Assembly: GCF_035481615.1 (NCBI RefSeq)
Contig: NZ_JAYKOT010000001.1
Coordinates: 1-64,000 of the forward strand
DNA from: Citroniella saccharovorans
Lineage (GTDB): Bacteria; Bacillota; Clostridia; Tissierellales; Peptoniphilaceae
Length of the DNA stretch: 64,000 bases
Direction of reading: 5' to 3'
The notes under the pieces are model-generated. The model was not told the origin of the DNA. It did no database searches and saw only the letters and a program-made list of their open reading frames with translations. A program made the translations under genes and the position numbers. This document shows, piece after piece, positions 55,695-64,000 of this stretch (within the stretch, counting starts at the first letter, position 1; each line of letters opens with the position of its first letter).

Positions 55695-56753
55695 ATGAAA
55701 AGATTTAGATCGTTATTACTTATGCTACTAGCCTTAGTCTTAGTCCTATCAGGATGTGGCAAGGTCAATGAAACAAAGGAAACTGAAGTTAGTCCAGAAA
55801 GTCAAGTAAGCACAGAACAATCTGCAGAAAAACCGGCAGAAGAAAAACCAGCAGAAGAAAGCCAAGCTACTGTATATCCAGTTAGCTGGAAGCAAAATTT
55901 TGATGGCAAGGATGTAGAATTCACTCAAAACGAAGCACCAAAGAAAGCTGTATCAATGAGCTTCGCAACTACTGAAATGATGTTAGCCCTTGGCCTTGAA
56001 GACCAAATGGCAGGAACTGCTTTTAGAGAAGATGACGTCCTTCCTGAACAAGAAGCAGCCTATAACAAAGTAAAAGTTCTTTCTGACAAGTGGCCTTCAT
56101 ATGAAGTTTTAATGGCAGAAGAACCAGACTTTGTAACAGGCTGGCCAGTTCCATTTACAAAACGTGGAATTCCTGCCCAACAACTTATTGATGCAAATGT
56201 AAATATTTGGATTCCACAATCTATGATTGATCCAGATGCAGACTTGGAAATGAACTTTAAAGACCTATTAACCTTAGGCGAAATCTTTGATAAACAAGAA
56301 AATGCAGAAAAATTTGTAGCTGACCAAAGTGAAAAACTTGCTAAGGTCCAAGAAAAGTTAAAAGACCTACCAGAAAAAAGAGTATTTATCTTTGACTCAG
56401 AAGACGACAAACCATTTACAGTTTTTGAAGGCTATACAACAAATATTTTAAATTTAATTGGTGCTCATAACGTCTTATCAGGAAAAGGCTCAGACCAAAC
56501 TTGGGGCCAAGCAAGCTGGGAAGACATTGTTAATGAAGATCCAGAATACTTTATTATAGTTGACTATAGTGAAAGTATTAGAAATGATGATGACTTTAGA
56601 AGCAAGGTTGAAAAAATTAAAAACAATCCACTTCTACAAGATCTAGATGCAGTTAAAAATGATAGGTTTATAAAGGTAAGACTATCTGAAATAACTCCAG
56701 GTGTTAGAACAGTTGAAGCCCTAGAAAGACTAGCAGAACAAATTCACCAATAA
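55695..56753 (+). CDS. btuF: Cobalamin/siderophore-type substrate-binding lipoprotein
   Basis: 352 residues. Lipobox LVLSGC (cysteine near 21), a Glu/Pro/Ala-rich spacer containing a direct EKPAEEKPAEE repeat (about 40-53), then a class III binding protein. SFATTEMMLALGLEDQMAG (about 91-109) and EVLMAEEPDFVTG are typical of the BtuF/FhuD superfamily. It delivers ligand to the BtuCD pair upstream. The gene ends 9 bp before an ISL3 element, whose end supplies a terminator hairpin. Confidence 0.88.
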   Translation: MKRFRSLLLMLLALVLVLSGCGKVNETKETEVSPESQVSTEQSAEKPAEEKPAEESQATVYPVSWKQNFDGKDVEFTQNEAPKKAVSMSFATTEMMLALGLEDQMAGTAFREDDVLPEQEAAYNKVKVLSDKWPSYEVLMAEEPDFVTGWPVPFTKRGIPAQQLIDANVNIWIPQSMIDPDADLEMNFKDLLTLGEIFDKQENAEKFVADQSEKLAKVQEKLKDLPEKRVFIFDSEDDKPFTVFEGYTTNILNLIGAHNVLSGKGSDQTWGQASWEDIVNEDPEYFIIVDYSESIRNDDDFRSKVEKIKNNPLLQDLDAVKNDRFIKVRLSEITPGVRTVEALERLAEQIHQ

Positions 56754-56762
56754 ATTACTTTA

Positions 56763-58124
56763 GGCTCTTTGTCAAATAGTGTTGATGAAGAGGAAAATAA
56801 CTATCAAATGGCTCAGACAAAAGTGTCTGGGCCATTTTCAATATACTGAAACTTTTCAAAGACCAAAATTATTCTTTTCTTGTAATTATAGAAATTTCTA
56901 TGACCAAAAGCATTTCTCTTAATAAGTTTAATCTTGTTGATCTTTCCCTCTAAAGGACCATTAGAAAGCTTGTATCTACAAGCATTTAAAATAAGCTCCT
57001 CATTCTTCCTGCAAGTTTCAATCGCCACATTAACATAAGGAGAAACCCTAGATTTAAGCTTCATATCAAACAAAGAAGAAAGCATATCAGTATTAGAAAG
57101 CCTAATAGCAGCCATGATATTCTGAACACACCTGTAAGACTCATCTAAAACAGGATCAATATCTCTCATAAAAGAAACAATAGAAACCTGACTCATAAGA
57201 TTATTGAAATGAGTATACTTTATAAAATAACTAGTATTTAAATCAAACTCATACATTAAAAACATCTTCCAATACCTTTTTAAAACCTTGTACTCTTGAG
57301 AGTCACGAGCAAAACCGTTCATAACAGCAATCCTAGTCTTATCCAAAGCACGAGTAAGATTTTGAACAATATGAAACCTATCGAAAATAATAACAGTATT
57401 AGGAAAAACAGACTGAATAAGAGAAATATAAGGCTCATACATATCAATAACAACCCCCTTAACCCTTCTTCTAACCTCAATAGGATACCTTTGAAAATAA
57501 GAAATAAGCCTACGAATCCTCCTATCAGGTAAAATATCAATAACCTTTCTAGAAATAACATCCATAAAAATAAAACTCATATTAAAATCAACACTCTAAA
57601 CCGACTTAAACTCATCCATACAAATAAACTCAGGAAGAGAAGAAAAATTATTCTTAAGAGGCGGAACAGAATCCAAAACCCTTAAAACAGTAGAAGGAGA
57701 CACATGCCACCTTTTAGCAATAGACTTAAGAGAATAAACCTCCATTAAATCCAATAAAATAGAATTCTTAAGATCATTAGACAAATTACAATAAGGATCC
57801 ACAAAAGACGACTCATCCATAAAAGAAGACCCACAACAAGGACAAGCACTAGGCACATAAGACAAAGAAGCATAGAAAAAATGAGAATCAACATACCTAA
57901 ACTTCTTTTTAAGATAAAAATTATTAGAAAAAGAAATATTATCATCTTTAACATTTAAGATATCTCTGATAGAATTAAGATTAATAGACATAACAAACCA
58001 CTCCTTATTAGATTGATGATGACTATATTTTATGAGAAAGTGTAAGTTATGTCTATTTTTTTACACTAAAAACTAAAAAATAGTGTCAATGGATATTTCC
58101 ATCAACACTATTTAGTATAGAACC
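56763..58124 (-). mobile_element. ISL3-family insertion sequence, transposase inactivated
   Basis: About 1,362 bp. Left end GGCTCTTTGTCAAATAGTG (56763 on) and right end, read on minus, GGTTCTATACTAAATAGTG (58124 back) share the inner AATAGTGTTGATG. The single transposase gene fills most of the length. No matching 8-bp target duplication is visible (TTACTTTA against AAAATAAA), so either one flank has been lost or the insertion is old. A hairpin at 56810-56833 just inside the left end acts as a likely terminator. Confidence 0.9.
56813..57991 (-). pseudogene. ISL3-family transposase with an internal stop
   Basis: Zinc-finger head (ACPCCGSS, about 49-56), helix-turn-helix (SIAKRWHVSPSTVLRVLD), then the DDE domain (ICMDEFKSV, VVIDMYEPYISLIQSVFPN, IVQNLTRALD, NGPLEGKINKIKLIKRNAFG). 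A TAG at 57596-57598 interrupts the frame directly after the first catalytic DE strand (DEFKSV-stop-SVDFNMSFIFMD) with no frame change. A single base change could explain it. Reading through gives 392 residues, close to the family norm of about 400. Confidence 0.9.
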
Positions 58125-58324
58125 AAAATAAATACTAAAATCTATAGCTAAAGCTCTAAGACTGTTTCTAATTGGCTTAATTTTTTATAAAAATGTCTTA
58201 CATTTAAAGCTAGTAGATCTATAAATAGGATAAATAATTTTTTAATTATTGCAAATATTTTTAAGCTAATTGGCTTTTCAAAATTTCTTTTTAGAGATAG
58301 TAAATAATTTAAGATAATAAAAAA
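58125..58324. other. Intergenic region between the IS and thrS terminator
   Basis: AT-rich, no gene. CTAATTGGCTT-like fragments occur near 58171 and 58266, resembling part of the thrS terminator stem; they may be decayed duplicates. Confidence 0.4.
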
Positions 58325-58360
58325 AAAAGCCAGTTAAGCTTATAAACTTAATTGGCTTTT
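58325..58360 (-). terminator. Terminator of thrS
   Basis: AAAAGCCAGTTAAG (58325-58338) pairs with CTTAATTGGCTTTT (58347-58360) with one mismatch. On the minus strand a long T run follows. It begins at the thrS stop codon. Confidence 0.88.
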
Positions 58361-60280
58361 AAATATTTAATCCTATCTTTTTTTCTTCTATTTCCTTTAA
58401 CAATTCATTCATAAATTCAAGATAATTCTTTTGACCTTTTTCTCCTTCATCTCTTTTTCTTATGGAAACTTCTTCATTAGCTTCTTCTTTTTCTCCAACA
58501 ATTAAAGAGTAAGGTATTTTATTTAATTGAGCTTGTCTTATCTTTAGGCCAATTTTTTCTGCTCTATCGTCAACTTCTACCCTTATGCCTTTTTCTTCAT
58601 AGGCTTTTTTAATCTTTTCCGCATAATCATTAAATTTATCGGAAATAGGTAGGATTTTTACCTGAACTGGATTTAACCAAGTTGGAAATTTACCTGCAAA
58701 GTGCTCAATTAAAATACCTAGAAATCTTTCAACTGATCCTAAAAGAGCTCTGTGAAGCATAACAGGTCTATTTTTTTCTCCATCCTTATCTATATAAGTT
58801 AAATCAAAATTGATTGGCATTTGAAAATCTAGCTGAATTGTTCCACACTGCCAGTCTCTTCCTATGGCATCCATTAAGTGAAAATCTATCTTAGGGCCAT
58901 AAAAAGCTCCATCTCCTTCATTTATCCTATATTCAATTCCTTTTTTTTCAAGGGCTTTCTTTAGAGATTCTTCAGCTTTTTCCCAAGTTTCTAAATCTCC
59001 CATATAATCTTCTGGTCTAGTTGAAAGTTCAACTGTATATTTAAAGCCAAAAGTGCTATATAGATAATCAGCTAGGTCAATCATTCTAAAAACTTCATCC
59101 TCAACTTGGTCTTCTAAGCAATAAACGTGAGCATCATCTTGAGTAAATGTTCTAACTCTAAATAAACCGTGTAAAGTTCCAGAAAGCTCGTGTCTATGAA
59201 CCTTACCAAATTCTGAAAGTCTAATTGGTAGGTCCCTATAAGAGTGAGGAGAAGATGAATAAACAAGAGTAGATCCAGGACAGTTCATAGGTTTAATTGC
59301 ATAGTCCTTGTCATCTATTTTTGTAAAATACATATTTTCCTTGTAGTGATCCCAGTGACCAGACCTATGCCATAAATCTTCGTTTAAAATTAGAGGAGTT
59401 TCAATCTCACCATATCCATTTTTAACTAAAACATCTCTCCACCACTTTAAAAGCTCATTTTTAAGAACCATTCCATTTGGATGGAAAAATGGGAATCCAG
59501 GACCTTCTTCGTGGAAAGAAAATAAGTCAAGTTCTCTGCCAAGTTTTCTATGGTCTCTCTTTTCAGCTTCTTCAAGTCTTTCAAGATATTCATCAAGATC
59601 TTTTTTCTTTGGAAAACTTGTACCGTAGATCCTTTGAAGCATCTTGTTATTTTCGTCCCCTCTCCAGTAAGCGCCTGCAATAGAAAGAAGTTTAAAGGCC
59701 TTAATTTTCTTTAAATCTTCAAGGTGAGGGCCTCTACAAAGGTCGATAAATTCACCAAGCTTATAAAATGAAATAGTTTCTCCCTCTGGAAGATGTTCAA
59801 TTAAGTCTATCTTAAACTCTTCACCTAGCTTTTCAAAGTATTCCAACGCTTCATCTTTTTTCATCTCATATCTTTCAAGCTCAGGATTTTCCCCTACAAT
59901 CTTTTTTTCATTTCTCCTTCAATCTTTTCAAGATCTTCAGGAGTAAGCTTTTCTTCTAGGTCAAAATCATAGTAAAATCCATCTTTTATAGCTGGGCCGA
60001 TGGCAAACTTCACGCCTGGAAAAATCCTCTTAACAGCTAATGCCATAAGATGAGAAGATGTATGTCTAAAAATGTCTCTACCTTCTTCATCTTCAAAATC
60101 TACAAATCTTACCTCAGCATCTTCTTCAACTCTTTCCCTAAAGCCCATAGTTCTGCCATTTACAACAGCTCCAAGCTTATTTCTATAAAGTCCTTCAGAA
60201 ATGCTCTTAGCAATGTCACTTAAAAGTACACCCTTTTCAAATTCTTTGATATTTCCATCTGGAAAAGTAATTTTTATCAT
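58359..60280 (-). CDS. thrS: Threonyl-tRNA synthetase, apparent frameshift
   Basis: The N-terminal part holds the TGS domain (MIKITFPDGNIKEFEKGVLL) and editing domain with HTSSHLMALA. The shifted part has IDLCRGPHL, class II motif 2 (HRHELSGTLHGLFRVRTFTQ), the zinc ligands MNCPGSTLVY, motif 3 (LHRALLGSVERFLGILIEH) and the anticodon-binding domain. The break is at seven T at 59902-59908 (plus strand). Eight (or five) restores EMKKKIVGENPELERYEMKK and about 640 residues, the standard size. ThrRS is essential, so either this is a sequence error, expression is rescued by slippage, or another thrS exists. Confidence 0.94.
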
Positions 60281-60304
60281 ATATCCTCCTTTTTTATTTT
60301 AAAA

Positions 60305-60485
60305 ATATAAAAGACCCATCTCCCAAAAGGGACGATGAGTCGTCGTGGTTCCACCCTAATTTATTCTCTTTAAAGATTGCTAAAAAGTAGTTTCAAAAAA
60401 ATTAGTTTTCTTAGGTAAATCTCAGCCAGCATACCCTCTCTGTAAGGCTTAATCTTTTCTACTTGTCTTTTATCATGGCAATTAT
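60305..60485 (-). ncRNA. T-box leader of thrS
   Basis: On the minus strand TTAGGGTGGAACCACG (60344-60359) is the T-box bulge. A terminator hairpin, GACTCATCGTCCC/GGGAGATGGGTC with a TTTT tail, follows (60307-60342). Upstream AGAGAGGG...GGCTGAG resembles a stem I distal region but is short, and a candidate threonine specifier ACC stands at 60414-60416. Low charged tRNA-Thr would raise thrS expression. The specifier assignment is uncertain. Confidence 0.8.
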
Positions 60486-60566
60486 TAAATTTTGTTTTAT
60501 TATATCAAATTCTATTTATATTATCAAGTAATATCTACTAATCTTTAAGTCTTTTGCCCTTTATGT

Positions 60567-60598
60567 TATAATGAGTATGAATAATTTTAAACTAGGAG
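60567..60598 (+). promoter_or_regulatory. -10 box and ribosome site of the membrane-protein operon
   Basis: TATAAT at 60567-60572 with a weak -35 (TTTAAG, 60544-60549), then AGGAG at 60594-60598 six bases before the ATG at 60604. ATGs at about 60571-60580 lie in the promoter itself and are not used. Confidence 0.55.
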
Positions 60599-60603
60599 AT
60601 ATT

Positions 60604-61041
60604 ATGAGATCAATATTAAACCTCGTTTTAGACCATGGGCAGAACTTCTTTTTATTTTCTCTAGCTGGTCTAATCGCTATATTAGTTACTTACTTAATTT
60701 ATTGGATATCCAATAGAAATGCCTACATTAAATATATACCCCCATTTCTCTTAATTATCATAAGCATCTACGAACTTTATTTGGGGCTTCCAAAAATCAC
60801 TGAAAGTTATGGTTTAGAAAAAATTATGACTTTTGGAGTTTTGTTTGTTGCTGGCTTTGTTTCACTTATGTTTGCTTTTATTTTGCAGCTCTATAGGAAG
60901 CCAAAGAATAAAAAAAATAAAGCTAAAAAAGAAAAGAAAGTAAAGGATAAAAAAGAAATAAAAAAAGAAAATAAGGACAAAAAAATAAAAGATGAGGATG
61001 ATGACAAGATAGACTACTTTAACGATGTGTATGGAGGTTAA
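60604..61041 (+). CDS. Small membrane protein with a charged C-terminal tail
   Basis: 145 residues from the ATG with the ribosome site. Three membrane segments (about 12-36, 43-62, 75-99), then a tail of about 45 residues almost entirely Lys/Glu/Asp (KKNKKNKAKKEKKVKDKKEI), ending DDDKIDYFNDVYGG. No family recognised. The next gene's ribosome site lies in its last codons, so the two are coupled. Confidence 0.72.
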   Translation: MRSILNLVLDHGQNFFLFSLAGLIAILVTYLIYWISNRNAYIKYIPPFLLIIISIYELYLGLPKITESYGLEKIMTFGVLFVAGFVSLMFAFILQLYRKPKNKKNKAKKEKKVKDKKEIKKENKDKKIKDEDDDKIDYFNDVYGG

Positions 61042-61042
61042 T

Positions 61043-61774
61043 ATGGAGATAGGCGCTTTTTTTGATATAGATGGCACTCTTACAAGAACCAGCCTAATGT
61101 TAAAGCACTTTGAAAAACTTGTCCAAACTGAAACAATAGACATATTTACCTTTGTTAACGAAGTAAAACCGATAAGCGATTCCTACAACAAAAGGCACAC
61201 ATTTTATGATGATTATTTGGAAAATATAGCCTCCCTCTATACAAAGGCACTAAAGGGAGTTAAGTTTGACTTTATAGATCATCTTGCAAGACAAGTTGTA
61301 GAAGCAGGGTTTGAAGAAGTCTATAAATACACCAGGAGTAGACTTGAATTTCATAAAAAAATGGGACATAAAATTTTCTTTATATCTGGTTCTCCTCATT
61401 TTTTAGTATCCCATATAGCAAAAAAGTATGAAGTTACTGACTTTTTAGGAACCATATATGAGATAGATAAGAATAATTTTTTTACTGGCAATTATTTTAA
61501 AATGTGGGACTCATCTAATAAGTTAAAAACTATGAGGCAATTTGTAGAAAAATACAGTATAGACTTATCTAAATCTTTTTCTTATGGTGATACAACGGGA
61601 GACCTTTCTATGTTTAGATTATCTGGAAACCCTATCACAATAAATCCATCCAATAACCTACTTAAAAAGATTAGAAATGATGAATTAGTAAGAAAAAAGA
61701 TTAAAATAATAGTTGAAAGAAAAGATGTTATCTACTCTTTAGGACCAGATACAAAAACTCTTGACTTATATTAA
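61043..61774 (+). CDS. HAD-superfamily IB hydrolase (SerB-like phosphatase)
   Basis: 243 residues. Motif I FFDIDGTLTRTS (7-18) with nucleophile Asp, motif II FFISGSPHF near 113-121, motif III lysine region near 160, and motif IV SYGDTTGDLSMF near 184-195. This matches the HAD-IB group, which acts on phosphoserine, lysophosphatidic acid or related phosphates; the substrate is not determined. ATG at 61043-61045 with GGAGG upstream; an upstream in-frame ATG in the preceding gene is less likely. Coupled to the small membrane protein gene. Confidence 0.85.
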   Translation: MEIGAFFDIDGTLTRTSLMLKHFEKLVQTETIDIFTFVNEVKPISDSYNKRHTFYDDYLENIASLYTKALKGVKFDFIDHLARQVVEAGFEEVYKYTRSRLEFHKKMGHKIFFISGSPHFLVSHIAKKYEVTDFLGTIYEIDKNNFFTGNYFKMWDSSNKLKTMRQFVEKYSIDLSKSFSYGDTTGDLSMFRLSGNPITINPSNNLLKKIRNDELVRKKIKIIVERKDVIYSLGPDTKTLDLY

Positions 61775-61788
61775 AATATATCCTCCCC

Positions 61789-61814
61789 ACTTTAAAGTAG
61801 AGAGGATTTTTTAG
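61789..61814 (+). terminator. Terminator of the HAD hydrolase gene
   Basis: CCTC...GAGG stem with an inner ACTTTAAAGT palindrome, followed by ATTTTTT. Confidence 0.65.
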
Positions 61815-62161
61815 TCTGTAAATTAAGTGATCTTAAAAGATTTAAAAATATCTAGTAAAAATTTAGACTAACTTTCAAGAATTATTCATTATAAATAGAG
61901 TTAAAGAGTTCCTCTATCAAGCCTAGATTAAAATGCTTTATAGAGTTTCATGATGCACTTCACTTTATATAATAATTTTCAAAAATTCGTAGTTTTTACC
62001 TAATACCAAATTTTCTAATTTATATATAGGACTATATTTTACAAAAAGTAGATTTAAGTTTTTTTAAAATAATTAAATTAGCCTAAATTTAAACTTAATA
62101 GAATATTTTAAAACTTTGAAAAATTCAAATTTAAAAGCACTTAGTAAACAATCTTAAAAAT
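61815..62161. other. AT-rich intergenic region
   Basis: Between convergent genes. I see no ORF, RNA or repeat. Confidence 0.5.
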
Positions 62162-62201
62162 AAAAAGAATGAAGCCTTATTATTTATCCTTCATTCTTTT
62201 T
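62162..62201. terminator. Bidirectional terminator
   Basis: AAAAAGAATGAAG (62162-62174) pairs perfectly with CTTCATTCTTTTT (62189-62201) around a 14-base loop, with T runs on both strands. It would end the minus-strand lipoprotein gene. Confidence 0.8.
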
Positions 62202-62254
62202 TTGTAATTTAAATATTTATTATATTAACTTCCTTTAAAGATATTTAAAATAAA

Positions 62255-63076
62255 CTATTTTAAAGTATCTAAAATTTCTGCAAAAGTGAATTTTTCAATT
62301 CCCTTACCCATATCATGAGAAAAACTTGTTTTTTCCTTATCTATCATTTCCTTATCCTTTTTGTAGTCTTTAAGGAATTTATAAGCATCTTGTCTATTAC
62401 CAACTATTTCAAAACTTCCAAGTCCATCTCCAATAACAGTATTATTTTCATCTAAAAATAAAATATATGCTTGTTCTTTTTTAGGTTGAATATAGAATTT
62501 TGGACCAACTTGATAATTATATTTAGATAGGTCTTCTTCACTCTTGTCAGCTATTCCCTTTGGCAATCCATCTTTATAGTTCATGTTTTTTACATCTTCG
62601 TATGAAATAATAGCTCCTGGCATAAAAACACTTGTTTCGCCGACCTTTAAATCCCCATATAAACTGTCAACTATTTCAATTTTTAGTTTAGTTTTAGGGT
62701 AGTCATCACCATCTTCCTTAGAAGAATCTTCCCTGTCGATAAGTTTTGCAAGTACAACATTTTTAGCTTTTTCTTTGTAGGAATCTAAACCATCAAAATC
62801 ATACTCTTTCTGAGCATTTGTTTCAACTTTAAAAATTTGTCCTTTTAAATCTTCATACACACTTTCAAATAGGATAGATGGAAGCTCTTCGGCATCTTCG
62901 TTTGCTTTAGCATCTTCATCTGCTTTTTTTCCTTCTGGAGTTTCCTTATTTTCTTTTTCTCCTTCAGTTTTACTTTCACTTTGGCTAGGCTTTGTTTCAT
63001 TTGTAGGCTTTTGGCTGTCATTTGAACAAGCAGTAAAAGCGAGTAGTGCAAGTAACAACAATAATTTTTTCATCAT
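62255..63076 (-). CDS. Predicted lipoprotein of unknown function
   Basis: 273 residues. Signal MMKKLLLLLALLAFTAC, lipid cysteine at 17, then a Ser/Lys/Glu-rich spacer (about 18-65). The rest is globular and beta-rich (VVLAKLIDRE, LKIEIVDSLYGDLKVGETSV, AYILFLDENNTVIGDGLG). The KVGETSVFMPG and YILFL pattern recalls small secreted domains in Firmicutes that bear on transport or stress, but I cannot name the family. Monocistronic, AGGAGGAA ribosome site. Confidence 0.78.
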   Translation of the reverse strand: MMKKLLLLLALLAFTACSNDSQKPTNETKPSQSESKTEGEKENKETPEGKKADEDAKANEDAEELPSILFESVYEDLKGQIFKVETNAQKEYDFDGLDSYKEKAKNVVLAKLIDREDSSKEDGDDYPKTKLKIEIVDSLYGDLKVGETSVFMPGAIISYEDVKNMNYKDGLPKGIADKSEEDLSKYNYQVGPKFYIQPKKEQAYILFLDENNTVIGDGLGSFEIVGNRQDAYKFLKDYKKDKEMIDKEKTSFSHDMGKGIEKFTFAEILDTLK

Positions 63077-63351
63077 AATTCCTCCTTATAATTTATTAAC
63101 AAGGGTAATTATACCATAGAGGAATTTTTTTGTAAATAAATAGTATTCTACGTTAAATTTCGCTTATAATTTCTAAGCAAAATTATTTAAATTATAATTA
63201 TTTTATACCTAAAATCATTAATAAATAATTAGCTTCTAGATATTAGAATTATTAAGCAAAAAAAGAGAACTTTTTACATCAAATCAAAAAATATAAAGAT
63301 AATACTTTATAAGACTTAATCTGAATATAAAAAATTCTCTTACACTTACTT

Positions 63352-64000
63352 TTATTTCACATCTATTTTTTTAACTAAAAAACTACCAGCAAAAAATAAA
63401 ATAATTGATGAAATTAAAAGTACACATAATCCAATATATACATTATTTGTTTTTAATCCGCTATTAATTATATAACTTCCATTTGCTAGAGTGCTTGCTC
63501 TCATATAGGTAAATGGACTAAAAGCTTTTATCGGACTATTAATAGTAGACTGAATATAGGTAAATAAAGCTGTTAAGCCCAAAGATAGTCCAAGAGCTTT
63601 CATCTTTTCTTTTACAAATATTGACACAAAGCTTACCAAACTTGCCAAAAATCCAATTTGGAAAACATAGATTACAAAAAGTTTGATATCATATCTCCAT
63701 ATTGGAATAAGTTTAAAGTAGCTTTCGGTGTTAGACTGAATTGTTTCGAGATCAATATCTTTTATATATTCTAACACTGGAAATCTATAATCTCCTAAGC
63801 CGCCTGATATTAAGCCAAATAAAAATATAAAAGCAAATATTATAGCAAGAGTTAAAAGCCCAACCAAAAATGAAGAGGCAACTTTATTTATATGATACTT
63901 ACGTCTAGTTACAGGCTGAGTATATAAAAGCTCGATTTGGTTTCCATGCTCCTTATCAAAAGTATAGGCGCCAAAGGCAACCATACTTATAATACCTATA
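63352..64000 (-). CDS. ABC-2-type permease, cut by the window edge
   Basis: At least 216 residues; the frame stays open to the last base (codons before the first visible Met read IGIIS), so the true start is beyond 64000. FDKEHGNQIELLYTQPVTRRKYHINK near the visible start is the cytoplasmic helix typical of ABC-2 permeases. Four or five hydrophobic segments follow (for example SSFLVGLLTLAIIFAFIFLF), plus a C-terminal membrane anchor. The partner ATPase is presumably upstream, outside the window. Between 63077 and 63351 no gene is seen. Confidence 0.85.
   Translation of the reverse strand, partial: IGIISMVAFGAYTFDKEHGNQIELLYTQPVTRRKYHINKVASSFLVGLLTLAIIFAFIFLFGLISGGLGDYRFPVLEYIKDIDLETIQSNTESYFKLIPIWRYDIKLFVIYVFQIGFLASLVSFVSIFVKEKMKALGLSLGLTALFTYIQSTINSPIKAFSPFTYMRASTLANGSYIINSGLKTNNVYIGLCVLLISSIILFFAGSFLVKKIDVK

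Noticed and set aside
57319..57561. Leucine-rich minus-strand ORF inside the IS.
   Set aside because: Alternative frame of the transposase gene, low-complexity translation.
56755..58132. 8-bp target duplication of the ISL3 element.
   Set aside because: Flanks TTACTTTA and AAAATAAA do not match.

Overview
The window is low-GC DNA from an anaerobic, amino-acid-fermenting Firmicute. The best fit is the Tissierellia/Peptoniphilaceae group (Anaerococcus, Peptoniphilus, Helcococcus or Parvimonas type). The case rests on strong AT bias, AGGAGG ribosome sites with frequent TTG starts, two T-box leaders, a CtsR-type operator, a cobalamin riboswitch, and a complete selenium-dependent glycine reductase operon with two in-frame TGA (selenocysteine) codons. 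The genus is inferred, not proven.

Layout. 0.35-10.4 kb (minus strand): apt, a heterodimeric ABC exporter behind a leader-peptide/terminator attenuator, clpB with a DnaJ-type co-chaperone under a CtsR box, and a nucleoside-hydrolase-like gene with a LacI regulator. 10.7-13.6 kb (plus): deoD, a BMP nucleoside-binding lipoprotein and a second lipoprotein. 13.6-28.7 kb (minus): tuf, a radical SAM gene, tRNA-Thr, rae1-rlmB-cysS-gltX, an asparagine-synthase-like gene, uvrA-uvrB and a carboxy-terminal protease. 28.9-36.9 kb: an ABC exporter, a lipoprotein, then a methionine/threonine operon (T-box, metY, metA, aspartokinase, asd, hom). 37.0-43.0 kb (minus): grdE-A-B-C-D. 43.6-46.1 kb: pepF and a lipoprotein. 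46.9-52.6 kb: an SsuABC-type importer divergent from an FtsX-type ABC system with a DUF4418 protein, around a shared palindromic operator region. 52.6-58.1 kb: an accessory island with an ISL3 remnant, a dead hydrolase gene, a riboswitch-controlled BtuCDF importer and an ISL3 element. 58.3-64.0 kb: thrS with its T-box leader, a membrane protein, a HAD hydrolase, a lipoprotein and an ABC-2 permease cut by the window edge.

How the genes work together. grdEABCD converts glycine to acetyl phosphate and ammonia, supplying ATP to a cell living on amino acids and peptides; pepF fits that diet. The met/thr operon makes homoserine and homocysteine from aspartate. Its aspartokinase and homoserine dehydrogenase both lack the usual allosteric ACT domains, so the T-box may be the main control. 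deoD, the BMP lipoprotein, apt and the LacI regulator form a purine salvage set.

Most unusual signals. (1) Two 200-bp structured repeats, each lying between two copies of the host locus's own terminator hairpin, as if the element inserts at terminators and duplicates them. (2) A 28-codon leader peptide with mutually exclusive hairpins ahead of a BmrCD-like exporter. (3) Seven genes, several of them core, split by one-base changes in homopolymer runs: either systematic sequence error or slippage. (4) An apparent MetA-aspartokinase fusion.
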